50,902 nucleotides of DNA, taken from contig JAKLGH010000010.1 in assembly GCA_022710775.1 (NCBI GenBank), forward strand, positions 1 through 50,902, in the 5' to 3' direction. Under the pieces are notes generated by a model that saw nothing but the letters and a program-made list of their open reading frames with translations, was not told where the DNA came from and made no database searches. How positions within the stretch are numbered: the first letter of the stretch is position 1; every line of letters begins with the position of its first letter. Of this stretch, positions 41,128 to 49,615 are shown one piece after another. A program made the position numbers and the translations under genes. Origin of the DNA: Patescibacteria group bacterium (GTDB lineage: Bacteria; Patescibacteriota; Minisyncoccia; Minisyncoccales; UBA5738).

Positions 41128-42165
41128 TTAGTGAAAATATCCAAGGTCGGAATTAAGGCCGTATTTTGCGCCATCATACTTGTGGAGTATCGGGAGCGCT
41201 TTGTTCTTTTTGCACAAGCCATTGATGATTGCAATTCGGTTAAGTATTGATTTCTGACTGCCGTTCTTGCTCATTTCCGCGCCAAGTTGGCGTGAGGTTT
41301 GGGCCATTTCATTATGGGCCTTGATTGAGAACAGGTAGGATACCAAATTTGCGTCAAGTCGAGTAATGTTCTCCTTAGCGCGGAACTGACCACCGCGGAT
41401 TTTATCAAAGAGGAGTTGAGGCGGGTTTATTCTAAGGGCGATATTATCATCAAGAATGATGCTGTCGTTGTCGGTTTGGTAAATATTTTGCGGAAAATTA
41501 GAGTTCAAAAACGGCTCATTGACGGTAATGCCGCTACTTTCTATCGCTTGGATATAATCAGCGAGAGGCGTTGTAATGACTTTTGTTGGGAGTTGGGTAT
41601 GAGGCGTTCCTACATAAAAAACAACACTGTGAAGGGGGGTGTTAACTATTGATAATTTTGGTTTTTCAATCTGGTCAATGTTTGCGGCAAAAAATGGATG
41701 ATAAGTCGCGCCATTTAACTGGCAATTCCCAAAATCCCAAAGCAGGTTGGGTATGTTTTCCGTAACCTTGGGCGATTTGATGCCCAGCGCATCTTGGAAT
41801 AATTCAAGGAAGCGGTCCACATCGAAATCCCATTGTTTTAGCTCTTGCGGGTTGAAGTAATCGCGGCCCGCGTCTTCATTCTGTTCGCATTGGGTAAAGG
41901 CCTTTGTGTCGTTGATAAAATGCGCGTCCAAAAACTCATTGCCGCAGGTGGGGCAAAGTCTTTGTTTCGCATCGCTTGCTACCCGCAAGATGCCGAGGGA
42001 AAGGAGGATTTCAGCCTCTTCTTTATTGGCCTGAAATTCCTTGTTGGGCAAGGATACGGGGGGTAGGGTTGCCAGATTGTTGAGCAGTTGGGTTATTAAA
42101 GCCACAGTCAAGGTGTGATTTTTTAAGGATTTTGCGCGTTCGGATATGAAATTCATCCGTGCCAT
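41128..42165 (-). CDS. Unrecognised 345-aa protein, second of an overlapping pair
   Basis: I do not recognise this protein. It has one CxxC (CPTCGNEFLDAHF, a possible half zinc site or rubredoxin-like knuckle with further Cys at CEQNE) near residue 70, and a Tyr/Asp-rich middle. The C-terminal third is helical with FSIKAHNEMAQTSRQLGAEM. No signal peptide or membrane helix. Its start region overlaps the upstream gene by 143 nt in another frame, far more than normal coupling. Either the start is further in (an ATG at 42156 is possible), or the two frames are read as one protein by frameshifting at an A6 run. Terminator at 41048-41075. Confidence 0.65.
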   Translation of the reverse strand: MARMNFISERAKSLKNHTLTVALITQLLNNLATLPPVSLPNKEFQANKEEAEILLSLGILRVASDAKQRLCPTCGNEFLDAHFINDTKAFTQCEQNEDAGRDYFNPQELKQWDFDVDRFLELFQDALGIKSPKVTENIPNLLWDFGNCQLNGATYHPFFAANIDQIEKPKLSIVNTPLHSVVFYVGTPHTQLPTKVITTPLADYIQAIESSGITVNEPFLNSNFPQNIYQTDNDSIILDDNIALRINPPQLLFDKIRGGQFRAKENITRLDANLVSYLFSIKAHNEMAQTSRQLGAEMSKNGSQKSILNRIAIINGLCKKNKALPILHKYDGAKYGLNSDLGYFH

Positions 42166-43279
42166 TCAATGAGCAACTGTCTTTCCAGTTGATATTGAAA
42201 GTAACGGTGCCTTTTTGGCGCGGGCGGACCGGCGTGTATTTTATTTTCATCTCAACCCGATTGATGACCATATTATTCATTCTGGCGGCAAGGTCAAGGC
42301 GGCTAAGCTGGTCCCACATTGCACGGGTTTCGCGCATTGTATCGTCCCTTAGACTTACCCTTATCTGTGATTTGCGGTCGGGGGTGGCCATATCAATGGC
42401 TTTGAGATACCACCATTCTACTTGGTCGCTGGCCTCTGTGATAAGATTAAAACTTGGGTTTTTAATCAAATCAAGATTAAAAGTTTGCCGCGTGTCGTCA
42501 AAGTCAACACCAAAGACCGCTTTCAAAAAAACTCCCAACAGTTCTTGCTGTTTTTGAAACCCGCCCTTCGCTTTAATTTCCAACTCGCTTCCTTCTTCAG
42601 TGTTGATTTTCCGATAGAGATAATAGATTTCAAAAATCGGACGGTGCGTGCCGTTTTGGATTACTTTACTGGTGCCTTCTTCAGGGACAAAATTGGCTTC
42701 GGCGTGGTCGGTCAGTCGCGCAACGACATAAACATTATTTCCTTTTTGATACATTTCCACCGAACCATATTTACCCTTTGCCTCCTTTTGGAGAAAGTAA
42801 TTTTTCAGGGCGACTTCCAGTTGGTTCTTCTTACCCAGAACGAAGCTGGGCGCTTTTGTCGGGGCGGGGGTGCGTTTCCAACCGGTTAGGTCAAGGAATT
42901 GCTGGACCGCATCCGCATTGTCAAAAACTTCGGGGTAATTTAAGAAAAACCAAAATGCCTTGTCGTAGTTGTTCATTTGCGAAAGTTCTGTCATCGGCAA
43001 GGCGATATTTCTATCAGCCGCTTCGCTCAAAAGGTTTAACACGCCTTTCTCGTTTGCCATATTGTTAATGCGCTGGAAATCACTTTCGGTGCTTTGCCTT
43101 TTGCCGTCTGGTTGCTGGCCCATAAAGGCCCTGATTTCAGCAACTGTTTGGTTGTTGCTTTGGTGTTGACCCGCGGTATAGGTGTAGCCGGTAATGTTGC
43201 GGGAAGTGAAGTATTGCTCAATTAGCGAGTAATTCCCGATTTCCTGAAGGAAGCCTTCCTCCGAATATTCTCTTGCCAT
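42023..43279 (-). CDS. Unrecognised 418-aa protein, first of an overlapping pair
   Basis: Cytosolic protein without a signal peptide or clear catalytic motif. It has an N-terminal QxxY/NQT-rich part, a central mixed alpha/beta part around residues 150-300 (SFVLGKKNQLEVALKNYF, and LEIKAKGGFQKQQELLGVFL), and a C-terminal domain with SQIRVSLRDD and KYTPVRPRQKGTVTFNINW. The last 45 residues, from about SLNGTDEF, are encoded in the 143-nt overlap with the next gene and may not be native. The gene is transcribed away from the type III restriction system, from the shared divergent region at 43280-43379. In this position a defence or replication-control function is possible, but there is no direct evidence. 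Confidence 0.65.
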   Translation of the reverse strand: MAREYSEEGFLQEIGNYSLIEQYFTSRNITGYTYTAGQHQSNNQTVAEIRAFMGQQPDGKRQSTESDFQRINNMANEKGVLNLLSEAADRNIALPMTELSQMNNYDKAFWFFLNYPEVFDNADAVQQFLDLTGWKRTPAPTKAPSFVLGKKNQLEVALKNYFLQKEAKGKYGSVEMYQKGNNVYVVARLTDHAEANFVPEEGTSKVIQNGTHRPIFEIYYLYRKINTEEGSELEIKAKGGFQKQQELLGVFLKAVFGVDFDDTRQTFNLDLIKNPSFNLITEASDQVEWWYLKAIDMATPDRKSQIRVSLRDDTMRETRAMWDQLSRLDLAARMNNMVINRVEMKIKYTPVRPRQKGTVTFNINWKDSCSLNGTDEFHIRTRKILKKSHLDCGFNNPTAQQSGNPTPRILAQQGISGQ

Positions 43280-43379
43280 AGTATTGTAATAGTAATTACG
43301 CTCCCGTTGGGGAGCGGTTTTTGCCGAAATCCTTTCGGTGGTGTATTATGAAATAGTATCAAAAGTGATGTAAAAATCA
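43280..43379. promoter_or_regulatory. Divergent control region between the two halves of the element
   Basis: Plus-strand promoter: TTGCCG (43321-43326), 17 nt, TATTAT (43344-43349), for the HTH gene. Minus-strand candidate: TTGATT, 16 nt, TACTAT within 43353-43380. Two hairpins lie between the genes, CGCTCCC/GGGAGCG (43299-43316) and CCGAAA/TTTCGG (43324-43337). The HTH protein encoded at 43380 is an obvious candidate to bind here. Confidence 0.5.
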
Positions 43380-43580
43380 ATGGCTAAAGAACCATCTCAA
43401 AATCAAAAAATGCCGGAGCTTTTAACCCTTCAGGAGGCGTGCGATTTGTTAAAAGTCCACCCGAACACCTTGCGTAAGTGGGACGCCCAAGGTGTTTTGC
43501 CTGCAATCCGCATCGGGACCAAGCGGGTGCGGCGTTATCGCAAGGATGACCTCATCAAGTTCCTGCAATCGGGAAAGTAA
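43380..43580 (+). CDS. Excisionase-like HTH DNA-binding protein
   Basis: 66 aa. It is a single MerR/excisionase-type helix-turn-helix: LLTLQEACDLLKVHPNTLRK, then the wing WDAQGVLPAIRIGTKRVRRY. Such proteins act as recombination directionality factors or as local repressors. It begins the plus-strand block of the element and lies 23 nt before the methyltransferase gene, so it could control both the restriction-modification operon and excision. Confidence 0.82.
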   Translation: MAKEPSQNQKMPELLTLQEACDLLKVHPNTLRKWDAQGVLPAIRIGTKRVRRYRKDDLIKFLQSGK

Positions 43581-43603
43581 CTACCAATAAAATTACAATT
43601 ACA

Positions 43604-45493
43604 ATGGCAAAAGAAATCCAAAAAATTGAACAGGCCAAAGGCCGCCCCCTGCTCCAGTGGGTCGGCAAACATCCGCTGGAAAGCATTGAATACTATCCGG
43701 CGCAGGAAAAAGAAGCCTACGGCGATTTGGCGTCAAAGGAGTTCAATAAACTTTTTTGGGGCGATAATCTGCAAGTGCTGGCCCATCTGCTCAAGGAATA
43801 TCGCGGCACGGTGGATTTGATTTACATTGACCCGCCGTTCGACAGCAAGGCTGATTATGTGAAAAAAGTGAAATTACGCGGTGAACAATTTGAGGGTCAG
43901 CAACAAAATGTTTTGGAAGAAAAGCAATATACCGATATTTGGGAGCAAGACGAATACTTGCAGTTTATGTATGAGCGCTTGATGTTGATGAAGGAGCTTC
44001 TTTCGGATAAAGGTTTTATAGTCGTTCATCTGAATGTCGAACGTTCGCATTATATTAAAACCGTGATGGACGAAGTTTTTGGGAATTTTAATTTTCGTAA
44101 CGAGATAATCGTTCGCAGGATAAGAAAAAGTTACGTGGAAGAAAAGGGTGTTTCAACCTTAAATGAAGGTGTGGATTATCTGCTTCTCTATTCTTCAAAT
44201 CCGGCTACTCGCTTCAAAGCCCCCGTAAAATTTTCTCCCAAGGAAGAAAGATGGCACGGATTTGATGCCCCGAATATTCGGCCAAATTTGACTTACGAAC
44301 TTTTTGGAAAGCTTCCGCCAGCAGGTCGTTGTTGGATGATGTCAAAAGGAGAGGCGGAAAAAATGATTAAAGATGGAAGCTTAAGGCCAAATCAGAAAAC
44401 TGGCGTGCCTGAATATAAGCTTGAAGCCACCGATTTTATAACCAGAGATACACTATGGGATGATATTACCGCTTATGCCTTTACAACGGGTTACCCCACA
44501 GAAAAGAAAGAGGATATGCTTGAAATCCTTATCCAAACATTTGCGGGAGAGGGGGGTGTTGTCGCGGACTTTTTTATTGGTTCGGGGACGACTTGCGCAG
44601 TAGCCCAAAAGCTGGGTCGCCGGTGGATTGGGTGCGACATCAATCTGGGCGCGATACAGACCACTACCAAGCGGCTCAATCAAGTAATTGAAGACCAGCG
44701 CAAGGATAAGAAAGGCGGCAAGGATTTCAAGGGTCTGTTGGCGTTCAAGGTTTTGAACGTCAATGATTATGATGTTTTCAAGAACGAGCTGGAAGCCAAG
44801 GAAATTATAATGGAGATGTATGGGGTGGAGCCGGTTAAGCGGACTTATTTTGATGGGACGCTGGATAAGAGCTTTGTTAAGGTGATGCCGCTCAACCGCG
44901 TTTTGAACAGAATGGACATTCGCACGCTCATCAAAAACATCAATGAAAAGATTGATGGTTTTACGGCTAAAGCAAAGTCAAAGTCTGGTGAGCCGGTTTA
45001 TGAGGAAGGTGTTTTAGTGATTTGTTCGGGGGTGGAGCTGGATGTTTCGGATTTCATCAAAAAAGAGAATAAGACTGGCGTTAAGATTGATGTGCGCGAT
45101 ATTCAAACCGACAAACAAAACCTTATTTTCAAGCAAAAGCCGGAGGCCAAAATTAAAGTGAAAGCGGCAGGGGGTAAATTGGAGGTTAAGGTTTTGGATT
45201 TCCATTCCCCGATTTTGATGCGCAAGCTGGAGATTGAGAACAGTAAAGTTGTTAAGAAAGAGAACCGTGCCAAGGTGGGAGATTTCCGCCAAATTATTGA
45301 CAGCGTGGCGGTTGATGTTGACTATAACGGCAAACTTTTCAATGCCGAGATTATGGATTTACCCGATAAGAAAGAGGTAATCAAGGCCGATTATTCGTGG
45401 GATTACAAAAAGAAAGGTGATTATACGGTGGCGGTCAAGGTGGTGGATGTTTTGGGCGAGGAGTATTTTGAAACTTTTAACGTAACCGCATAA
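43604..45493 (+). CDS. mod: Type III restriction-modification system DNA methyltransferase (Mod)
   Basis: 629 aa, N6-adenine/N4-cytosine methyltransferase with the DPPF catalytic motif (76-79) before the SAM-binding motif DFFIGSGTT (about 325-333), i.e. beta-class order. The N-terminal FWGDNLQVLAHLL and RYGTVDLIYIDPPF-like block (RGTVDLIYID) is characteristic of Mod. The target-recognition region lies around residues 160-290. The C-terminal 200 residues are beta-rich. The restriction subunit gene follows after 4 nt. Together they protect and cleave DNA at unmethylated sites. Intact by eye. Confidence 0.92.
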   Translation: MAKEIQKIEQAKGRPLLQWVGKHPLESIEYYPAQEKEAYGDLASKEFNKLFWGDNLQVLAHLLKEYRGTVDLIYIDPPFDSKADYVKKVKLRGEQFEGQQQNVLEEKQYTDIWEQDEYLQFMYERLMLMKELLSDKGFIVVHLNVERSHYIKTVMDEVFGNFNFRNEIIVRRIRKSYVEEKGVSTLNEGVDYLLLYSSNPATRFKAPVKFSPKEERWHGFDAPNIRPNLTYELFGKLPPAGRCWMMSKGEAEKMIKDGSLRPNQKTGVPEYKLEATDFITRDTLWDDITAYAFTTGYPTEKKEDMLEILIQTFAGEGGVVADFFIGSGTTCAVAQKLGRRWIGCDINLGAIQTTTKRLNQVIEDQRKDKKGGKDFKGLLAFKVLNVNDYDVFKNELEAKEIIMEMYGVEPVKRTYFDGTLDKSFVKVMPLNRVLNRMDIRTLIKNINEKIDGFTAKAKSKSGEPVYEEGVLVICSGVELDVSDFIKKENKTGVKIDVRDIQTDKQNLIFKQKPEAKIKVKAAGGKLEVKVLDFHSPILMRKLEIENSKVVKKENRAKVGDFRQIIDSVAVDVDYNGKLFNAEIMDLPDKKEVIKADYSWDYKKKGDYTVAVKVVDVLGEEYFETFNVTA

Positions 45494-45497
45494 TCCG

Positions 45498-48038
45498 ATG
45501 GACAGCTTATTTCTGCAACAAATCAAAAAACAAGTTGAGGAGTGGCGGGGCAAAAAGTATCAGGGAGCGGAGCCGGAAACTTTGAATATCCTGACTCACA
45601 TCAAGCGGGTCGGGTTTTTGCACGCGCCGCAGGTGGAGGCTTTGGAAACCTACATCTATCTCAAGGAAATTATTGGGAACAAGCCTTCGCTTGAGGTTTT
45701 TCGTTTATCGTTTGCGAGTGAGAAGGAATTATTGATTGGCTTGGGTATTCCAAAAAGCGAAGCGTTTGAGCTTATCGGTAATGATAAAGAGATTGAGCGG
45801 CGGTTGGCGGAGGCATTTGGCACTTCGGATTATGCCAATCAGGTTTACGCGCTAACGATGGGGTCGGGTAAGACCATACTGATGGCGGCGATGATGCTTT
45901 ATGATTTCACTTTGTCGTTTTATCATCCCAAGGACGGGCAGTTTGCCAAGAACGCTCTCGTGTTTGCACCCGATACCACGATTATTGAAAGCCTGAAAGA
46001 AATAAAGACATTTGACTATTCCAAGGTTTTGCCTAAGGAATATGCCAATATCGTCTTGAACATCAAATACCACTATCTTGAAAGCCCCGAAAGCGCTCTT
46101 GCTCCCATCGGGAATTACAATGTCATTGTTTCCAACTCGCAAAAGATAATCCTGAAAACAAGGAATGGCAACGGTAATGGCAATGCCACGAAGCGGCTTT
46201 TTGGCGATACCAACGAAATGGAGCGCCGCGAGGTTGAGAACGCCCGTTTGCAGGCAATCCGCCAGCTTTCGGGTTTGATTGTGTTCGTTGATGAGGCCCA
46301 TCATTCCTACGGCCAGACCCTTGAAGGCACTTTGAAGAAAACCCGCCAAACCATTGAATATTTACACAAGAACACGCCGCTGACGGCGGTTATTAACTTG
46401 ACCGGCACTCCGTATGTGAACAACAAGATGATTGCCGATGTGGTTTATCACTTCGGGCTAAAAGAGGGTATTGAGCGGGGCATCTTGAAGCAGGTCCATA
46501 TTTCAGATTACGGCAATGTTAAATCCCAGCAATTTGTTTCCGAGGTCGTTGATACTTTTTTGAGCGAGTATGGAACGAAAAAGCTGGAAGGAAGGTTGCC
46601 CAAGATTGCCTTTTATTCGGCCAGCATAGAGGATTTAAGGAAAGAGCTTAAGCCAAAGCTGGAAAAGGAACTTACCCAGAGAGGTATTTCGTTTGATAAA
46701 ATTCTTGAATACCACACCGAAGCCGAAGAAAGCAAAGATGAATTTTTGAAATTGGACACGGCGGAAAGCAAAAAGCAGTTCGTTTTGTTGGTGGGTAAAG
46801 GCACCGAGGGCTGGAACTGCCGGTCGTTGGTAGCGTGCGCCCTATACCGCAAGCCGCACAGCTCAATTTTCGTTTTGCAATCTTCAACCAGATGTTTGCG
46901 AAGCATCGGCGACAATTCCACGAAAGCCCGCATTTTTCTGTCGCTGGAAAATTACAAAATCCTTGACCGCGAACTGAAGAGTAATTTTTCTTCAAGTATC
47001 AGCGAGCTTAATGCGCAGGACCAGAATACCGTTGAGCATACCTTGAAAGTTGAAAAGCGCCGGACGGTCAAAGTAAAAAAGGTTTTGAAAGAAATTGTTG
47101 CCGTTCAAAACAATAAAGCGGGTCAAATTAAAGTTGATTTTTCCAAGTTCAAAAAAGAAAATTACCAGCATTATATCAACGAAGGCGGGATTTTTCTGGG
47201 CGATGGCGGGCGGGCTGGTTATGCGGAAGTGCGGGCAACAAGGAAAATCACCGAAACCAACGATTTTACTTTTTACGAAATTGCCGAAATCATCAACCGC
47301 CGAACGCATCTTTCTTGTTTTGCCATTGAGCAAATTGTTTCCGATAGCGGCAAAAACCGTACCGCGTTTGTAAAGGAAGTAAATGAATGCTCCGCCCTAT
47401 TGCCCTTTACCGTGGATGAAATCTTGAACAAGGCTTATAGCTACGAAGAGAAAACTGAAACCGTTGAAGAGATGCTTGAGCTTACCAAGCTTTACCCGTT
47501 CAAAATCAGCGTCCAGCAGGGTAAAAATAAGCTTGTTATTTATCGTGAGAATGAGGAGCGGGATGGGCGCAAGGGTCGCATCGGTTTTCATATCAACCCC
47601 TACAACTTTGACAGTGGCGATGAAAAGGACCTTTTCCGTTATTTGAGGGATGTCCTTGAGAGGCGAGAAGCCATTAAAGATGTATATTTCACCGGCGGCG
47701 TCCACGATGCCAGTCATAACGATTTCTATTTTGAGTATTGGAGCCCTGAAAAACAGCGGATTGCCCGTTACTTCCCTGATTTTCTGGTTGAAACTACAAA
47801 GGGCCGGTTCTTGGTGGTGGAAGTGAAGAGCACTGGCGAGAAGCTTGATTACGAGGCAAACAAAAAGTCGTATGGCGGAACAATAAAGACGCTGACCAAC
47901 GAGGTCTTTGCCAAAGAAGTTGGTTTCAAGGATTTTCAGGCGGCCAACAAAAACTTTGATTACCGCATTGTTTTTGACGCTTCAATCCAAAGGGAGCAGG
48001 TTAAACTTTTTGAAGAAATAGAAAAGGCAGTCCAGTAA
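45498..48038 (+). CDS. res: Type III restriction-modification system endonuclease/helicase (Res)
   Basis: 846 aa SF2 helicase with Walker A MGSGKT (121-126), motif II VDEAHHSYG (about 255), motif III-like NLTGTPYVN and motif VI region QSSTRCLRSIG. A C-terminal PD-(D/E)xK nuclease has FPDFLVETTKGR and VVEVKSTGE. Typical Res proteins reach about 970 aa, so this is a compact version. It requires Mod to recognise DNA, and cleaves after ATP-driven translocation or sliding. Directly downstream of mod (4-nt gap). Confidence 0.92.
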   Translation: MDSLFLQQIKKQVEEWRGKKYQGAEPETLNILTHIKRVGFLHAPQVEALETYIYLKEIIGNKPSLEVFRLSFASEKELLIGLGIPKSEAFELIGNDKEIERRLAEAFGTSDYANQVYALTMGSGKTILMAAMMLYDFTLSFYHPKDGQFAKNALVFAPDTTIIESLKEIKTFDYSKVLPKEYANIVLNIKYHYLESPESALAPIGNYNVIVSNSQKIILKTRNGNGNGNATKRLFGDTNEMERREVENARLQAIRQLSGLIVFVDEAHHSYGQTLEGTLKKTRQTIEYLHKNTPLTAVINLTGTPYVNNKMIADVVYHFGLKEGIERGILKQVHISDYGNVKSQQFVSEVVDTFLSEYGTKKLEGRLPKIAFYSASIEDLRKELKPKLEKELTQRGISFDKILEYHTEAEESKDEFLKLDTAESKKQFVLLVGKGTEGWNCRSLVACALYRKPHSSIFVLQSSTRCLRSIGDNSTKARIFLSLENYKILDRELKSNFSSSISELNAQDQNTVEHTLKVEKRRTVKVKKVLKEIVAVQNNKAGQIKVDFSKFKKENYQHYINEGGIFLGDGGRAGYAEVRATRKITETNDFTFYEIAEIINRRTHLSCFAIEQIVSDSGKNRTAFVKEVNECSALLPFTVDEILNKAYSYEEKTETVEEMLELTKLYPFKISVQQGKNKLVIYRENEERDGRKGRIGFHINPYNFDSGDEKDLFRYLRDVLERREAIKDVYFTGGVHDASHNDFYFEYWSPEKQRIARYFPDFLVETTKGRFLVVEVKSTGEKLDYEANKKSYGGTIKTLTNEVFAKEVGFKDFQAANKNFDYRIVFDASIQREQVKLFEEIEKAVQ

Positions 48039-48041
48039 AAT

Positions 48042-48548
48042 ATGGATAATCTACTTATTTTTGGAGGATTATTGGTTTTAGCGGTTTTGGCGTTTAAGTT
48101 TTTCCAAAAACCGCAGGATGATGAAGGTGGCGATTTTGTTAAAAAAGGATACCAATACAAGAAAAAAGACTTTTTCCTGACGCGGGCCGAACACCAGTGT
48201 TATGACGCGCTGATTGAAGCGGCAGGCAAGGATTACTATATATTTCCGCAAGCCCACCTGTCTTCAATAGTGGATAATAAGGTTATCGGCCAGAACTGGA
48301 ACGCCGCCTTCCGCCATATAAATGGCAAATCGGTTGATTTTGTTTTATGCGATAAAAGCTATATCGCACCCAGATTGGCGATTGAGTTAGATGACCGCAC
48401 GCACCAGCGCATGGACCGGCTGGCGCGGGACGGCGAAGTTGAGCGTATTCTTAACCAAGCCGGACTTCCCTTATTGCGATTGGATAATCGCGGCAATTTC
48501 AATCCCACTGAAATTAGTCAGCAAATTAAAGCTTATCTTGCAAAGTAA
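48042..48548 (+). CDS. DUF2726 nuclease-like protein with N-terminal membrane helix
   Basis: 168 aa. One hydrophobic helix (4-21) precedes a DUF2726 domain: LTRAEHQCYDAL, SVDFVLCDKS, AIELDDRTHQR and AGLPLLRLD. The Asp in SVDF and the Glu-Leu-Asp in AIELDD fit a PD-(D/E)xK-like active site. It lies 3 nt after res, so it is part of the restriction operon. A membrane-tethered nuclease in this position might act on incoming DNA; that role is inference. Confidence 0.8.
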   Translation: MDNLLIFGGLLVLAVLAFKFFQKPQDDEGGDFVKKGYQYKKKDFFLTRAEHQCYDALIEAAGKDYYIFPQAHLSSIVDNKVIGQNWNAAFRHINGKSVDFVLCDKSYIAPRLAIELDDRTHQRMDRLARDGEVERILNQAGLPLLRLDNRGNFNPTEISQQIKAYLAK

Positions 48549-48575
48549 TGAATTGCAGGTTAAGAGAACACACAT

Positions 48576-48785
48576 ATGTTTAGGTCGGTTAATGGGTTAA
48601 CCCCAAAAGAAAACAAAATACTTGGAAGTTTAACCAAGGCTGTTTTTATGATTATCGGGTTGGCTATTTCTTATGCAATCTGGGGGAATAATATATTATT
48701 TGAGCCTTTATTTTATTTAATTGAAGGTGTCAGTTATGGCCTTGCTTGGATTTTATTGAGAGTTACTGGTATTTGGAAATATTGA
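48576..48785 (+). CDS. Small two-helix membrane protein
   Basis: 69 aa with two hydrophobic segments (about 21-36 and 43-64) separated by a short polar loop, ending GIWKY. The gene is between the DUF2726 gene (27 nt) and the UDG-like gene (2 nt). No homologue recognised. It could be a membrane effector or accessory protein of the island. Confidence 0.5.
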   Translation: MFRSVNGLTPKENKILGSLTKAVFMIIGLAISYAIWGNNILFEPLFYLIEGVSYGLAWILLRVTGIWKY

Positions 48786-48787
48786 TT

Positions 48788-49324
48788 ATGGACGCAAAAC
48801 TTGAAGCTTTGAAGGAATTAAACCAAAGATTAACGCCACCCAGAGAATTGGGCGGCGTGTTTTTGCCGGTTGGGGTAAAGGAACAATTTGAGATAATGTT
48901 TGTTGCAGAGATGCCTTCTATGAATGAGCCAAAGAACGAAGAGGGCAAGGCGCTAAATTTTAATTTTGGCATAACCGCAAAGGACAGGTTGCTGATAAAT
49001 ATGATGAAAAAGTATGGGGTTGCCGGTAGCTATGTAACCGACATAGTGAAAGAAAGAGATATTCCAAGAAAACCGACAAAGGAGGAAATCCGTAAATGGT
49101 TACCGTTCTTGCTTGAGGAAGTAAGGATAATCCAGCCTCGCGCCATTATTGTTTTGGGCAAGAGGACTTACGAAGCCAGTTTTAGGCCATATGTTGAACC
49201 GGCTATACCCAGCGAGATAAAAATTGATTACGTGTTCCATTATAGCCAGCAGGGCGCAAAGACAAATCTGGAAGTAGAGCAAAGGTTTAGTGAGGTAGTG
49301 CTGAAAATAAAAAATAGTGTATAG
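48788..49324 (+). CDS. Uracil-DNA-glycosylase-superfamily-like protein
   Basis: 178 aa. FVAEMPS fills the place of the UDG motif A (GEAPG), LPFLLEEVRIIQPRAIIVLGKRTYEA matches the conserved middle of family 4/5 UDGs, and VFHYSQQG takes the place of motif B (HPS). Because both catalytic motifs are altered, it may have another base-excision specificity or only bind DNA. A longer frame from 48746 overlaps the small membrane gene by 40 nt; the ATG at 48788 is preferred. End of the restriction operon before the ncRNA. Confidence 0.65.
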   Translation: MDAKLEALKELNQRLTPPRELGGVFLPVGVKEQFEIMFVAEMPSMNEPKNEEGKALNFNFGITAKDRLLINMMKKYGVAGSYVTDIVKERDIPRKPTKEEIRKWLPFLLEEVRIIQPRAIIVLGKRTYEASFRPYVEPAIPSEIKIDYVFHYSQQGAKTNLEVEQRFSEVVLKIKNSV

Positions 49325-49325
49325 C

Positions 49326-49341
49326 GGGGTGGGGTAAATTA
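49326..49341 (+). repeat. Left direct repeat of the ncRNA cassette
   Basis: GGGTGGGGTAAATTA here matches GGGTGGGGCAAATTA at 50576-50590 with one difference. A third related copy (GGGTGGGGTAAATCA, minus strand) is at the end of the primase gene, near 38301-38316. Confidence 0.6.
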
Positions 49342-49368
49342 GACGGAATGAGCGAAATGTGTTAAAAT
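49340..49368 (+). promoter_or_regulatory. Promoter of the structured RNA
   Basis: TAGACG (49340-49345; four of six consensus positions), 17 nt, TAAAAT (49363-49368). The predicted transcript start, near 49376, coincides with the closing stem of the RNA. Confidence 0.55.
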
Positions 49369-49375
49369 AAAAATG

Positions 49376-49571
49376 TAAGAGCTTAAAAATTTAATCCTGT
49401 GCGCAGGGTAATGCGCCGGATAATTCTGCCCGAAAGGGAAAGGCAAGCGGGGAAATCTGCCGTGAGCCGAATGGATTATCCCGACTAACTGCAAAGGCGG
49501 TTGGGAGATTTCACTAATCTAAGAGGTATAAATCTTAGGGTATTCGTGAAAGCTCTTAGCCGCTTTTTCTT
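49376..49571 (+). ncRNA. Structured noncoding RNA, possibly HEARO/omega-RNA-like
   Basis: About 195 nt without a coding frame. Closing stem TAAGAGCTT (49376-49384) with AAGCTCTTA (49550-49558), then a T-run at 49564. Inside: GCGCA/TGCGC (49401-49405, 49412-49416); GGATAAT/ATTATCC (49418-49424, 49475-49481) enclosing CCC-GAAA-GGG and the arm AAGGCAAGCGGGGAAA (49440-49455); AACTGC/GCGGTT; CTAAGA/TCTTAG (49519-49524, 49533-49538); and TTTCAC/GTGAAA (49509-49514, 49546-49551). AATCC (49393-49397) competes for GGATAAT, which suggests a pseudoknot or switch. By memory only, the AAGGCAAGCGGGGAAA arm recalls HEARO (IscB omega) RNAs, but no IscB gene is near. Not a tRNA, tmRNA, RNase P or SRP RNA that I recognise. 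Confidence 0.62.
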
Positions 49572-49615
49572 ACAAATGTCGACGGATACTCTATGGTCTA
49601 TGCTCCTACACAAAT

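Noticed and set aside
49376-49571. Group I intron, cobalamin riboswitch, 6S RNA, tmRNA or RNase P for the structured RNA
   Set aside because: I could not find the core motifs of any of these; a coding exon structure or adjacent B12 gene is also missing.
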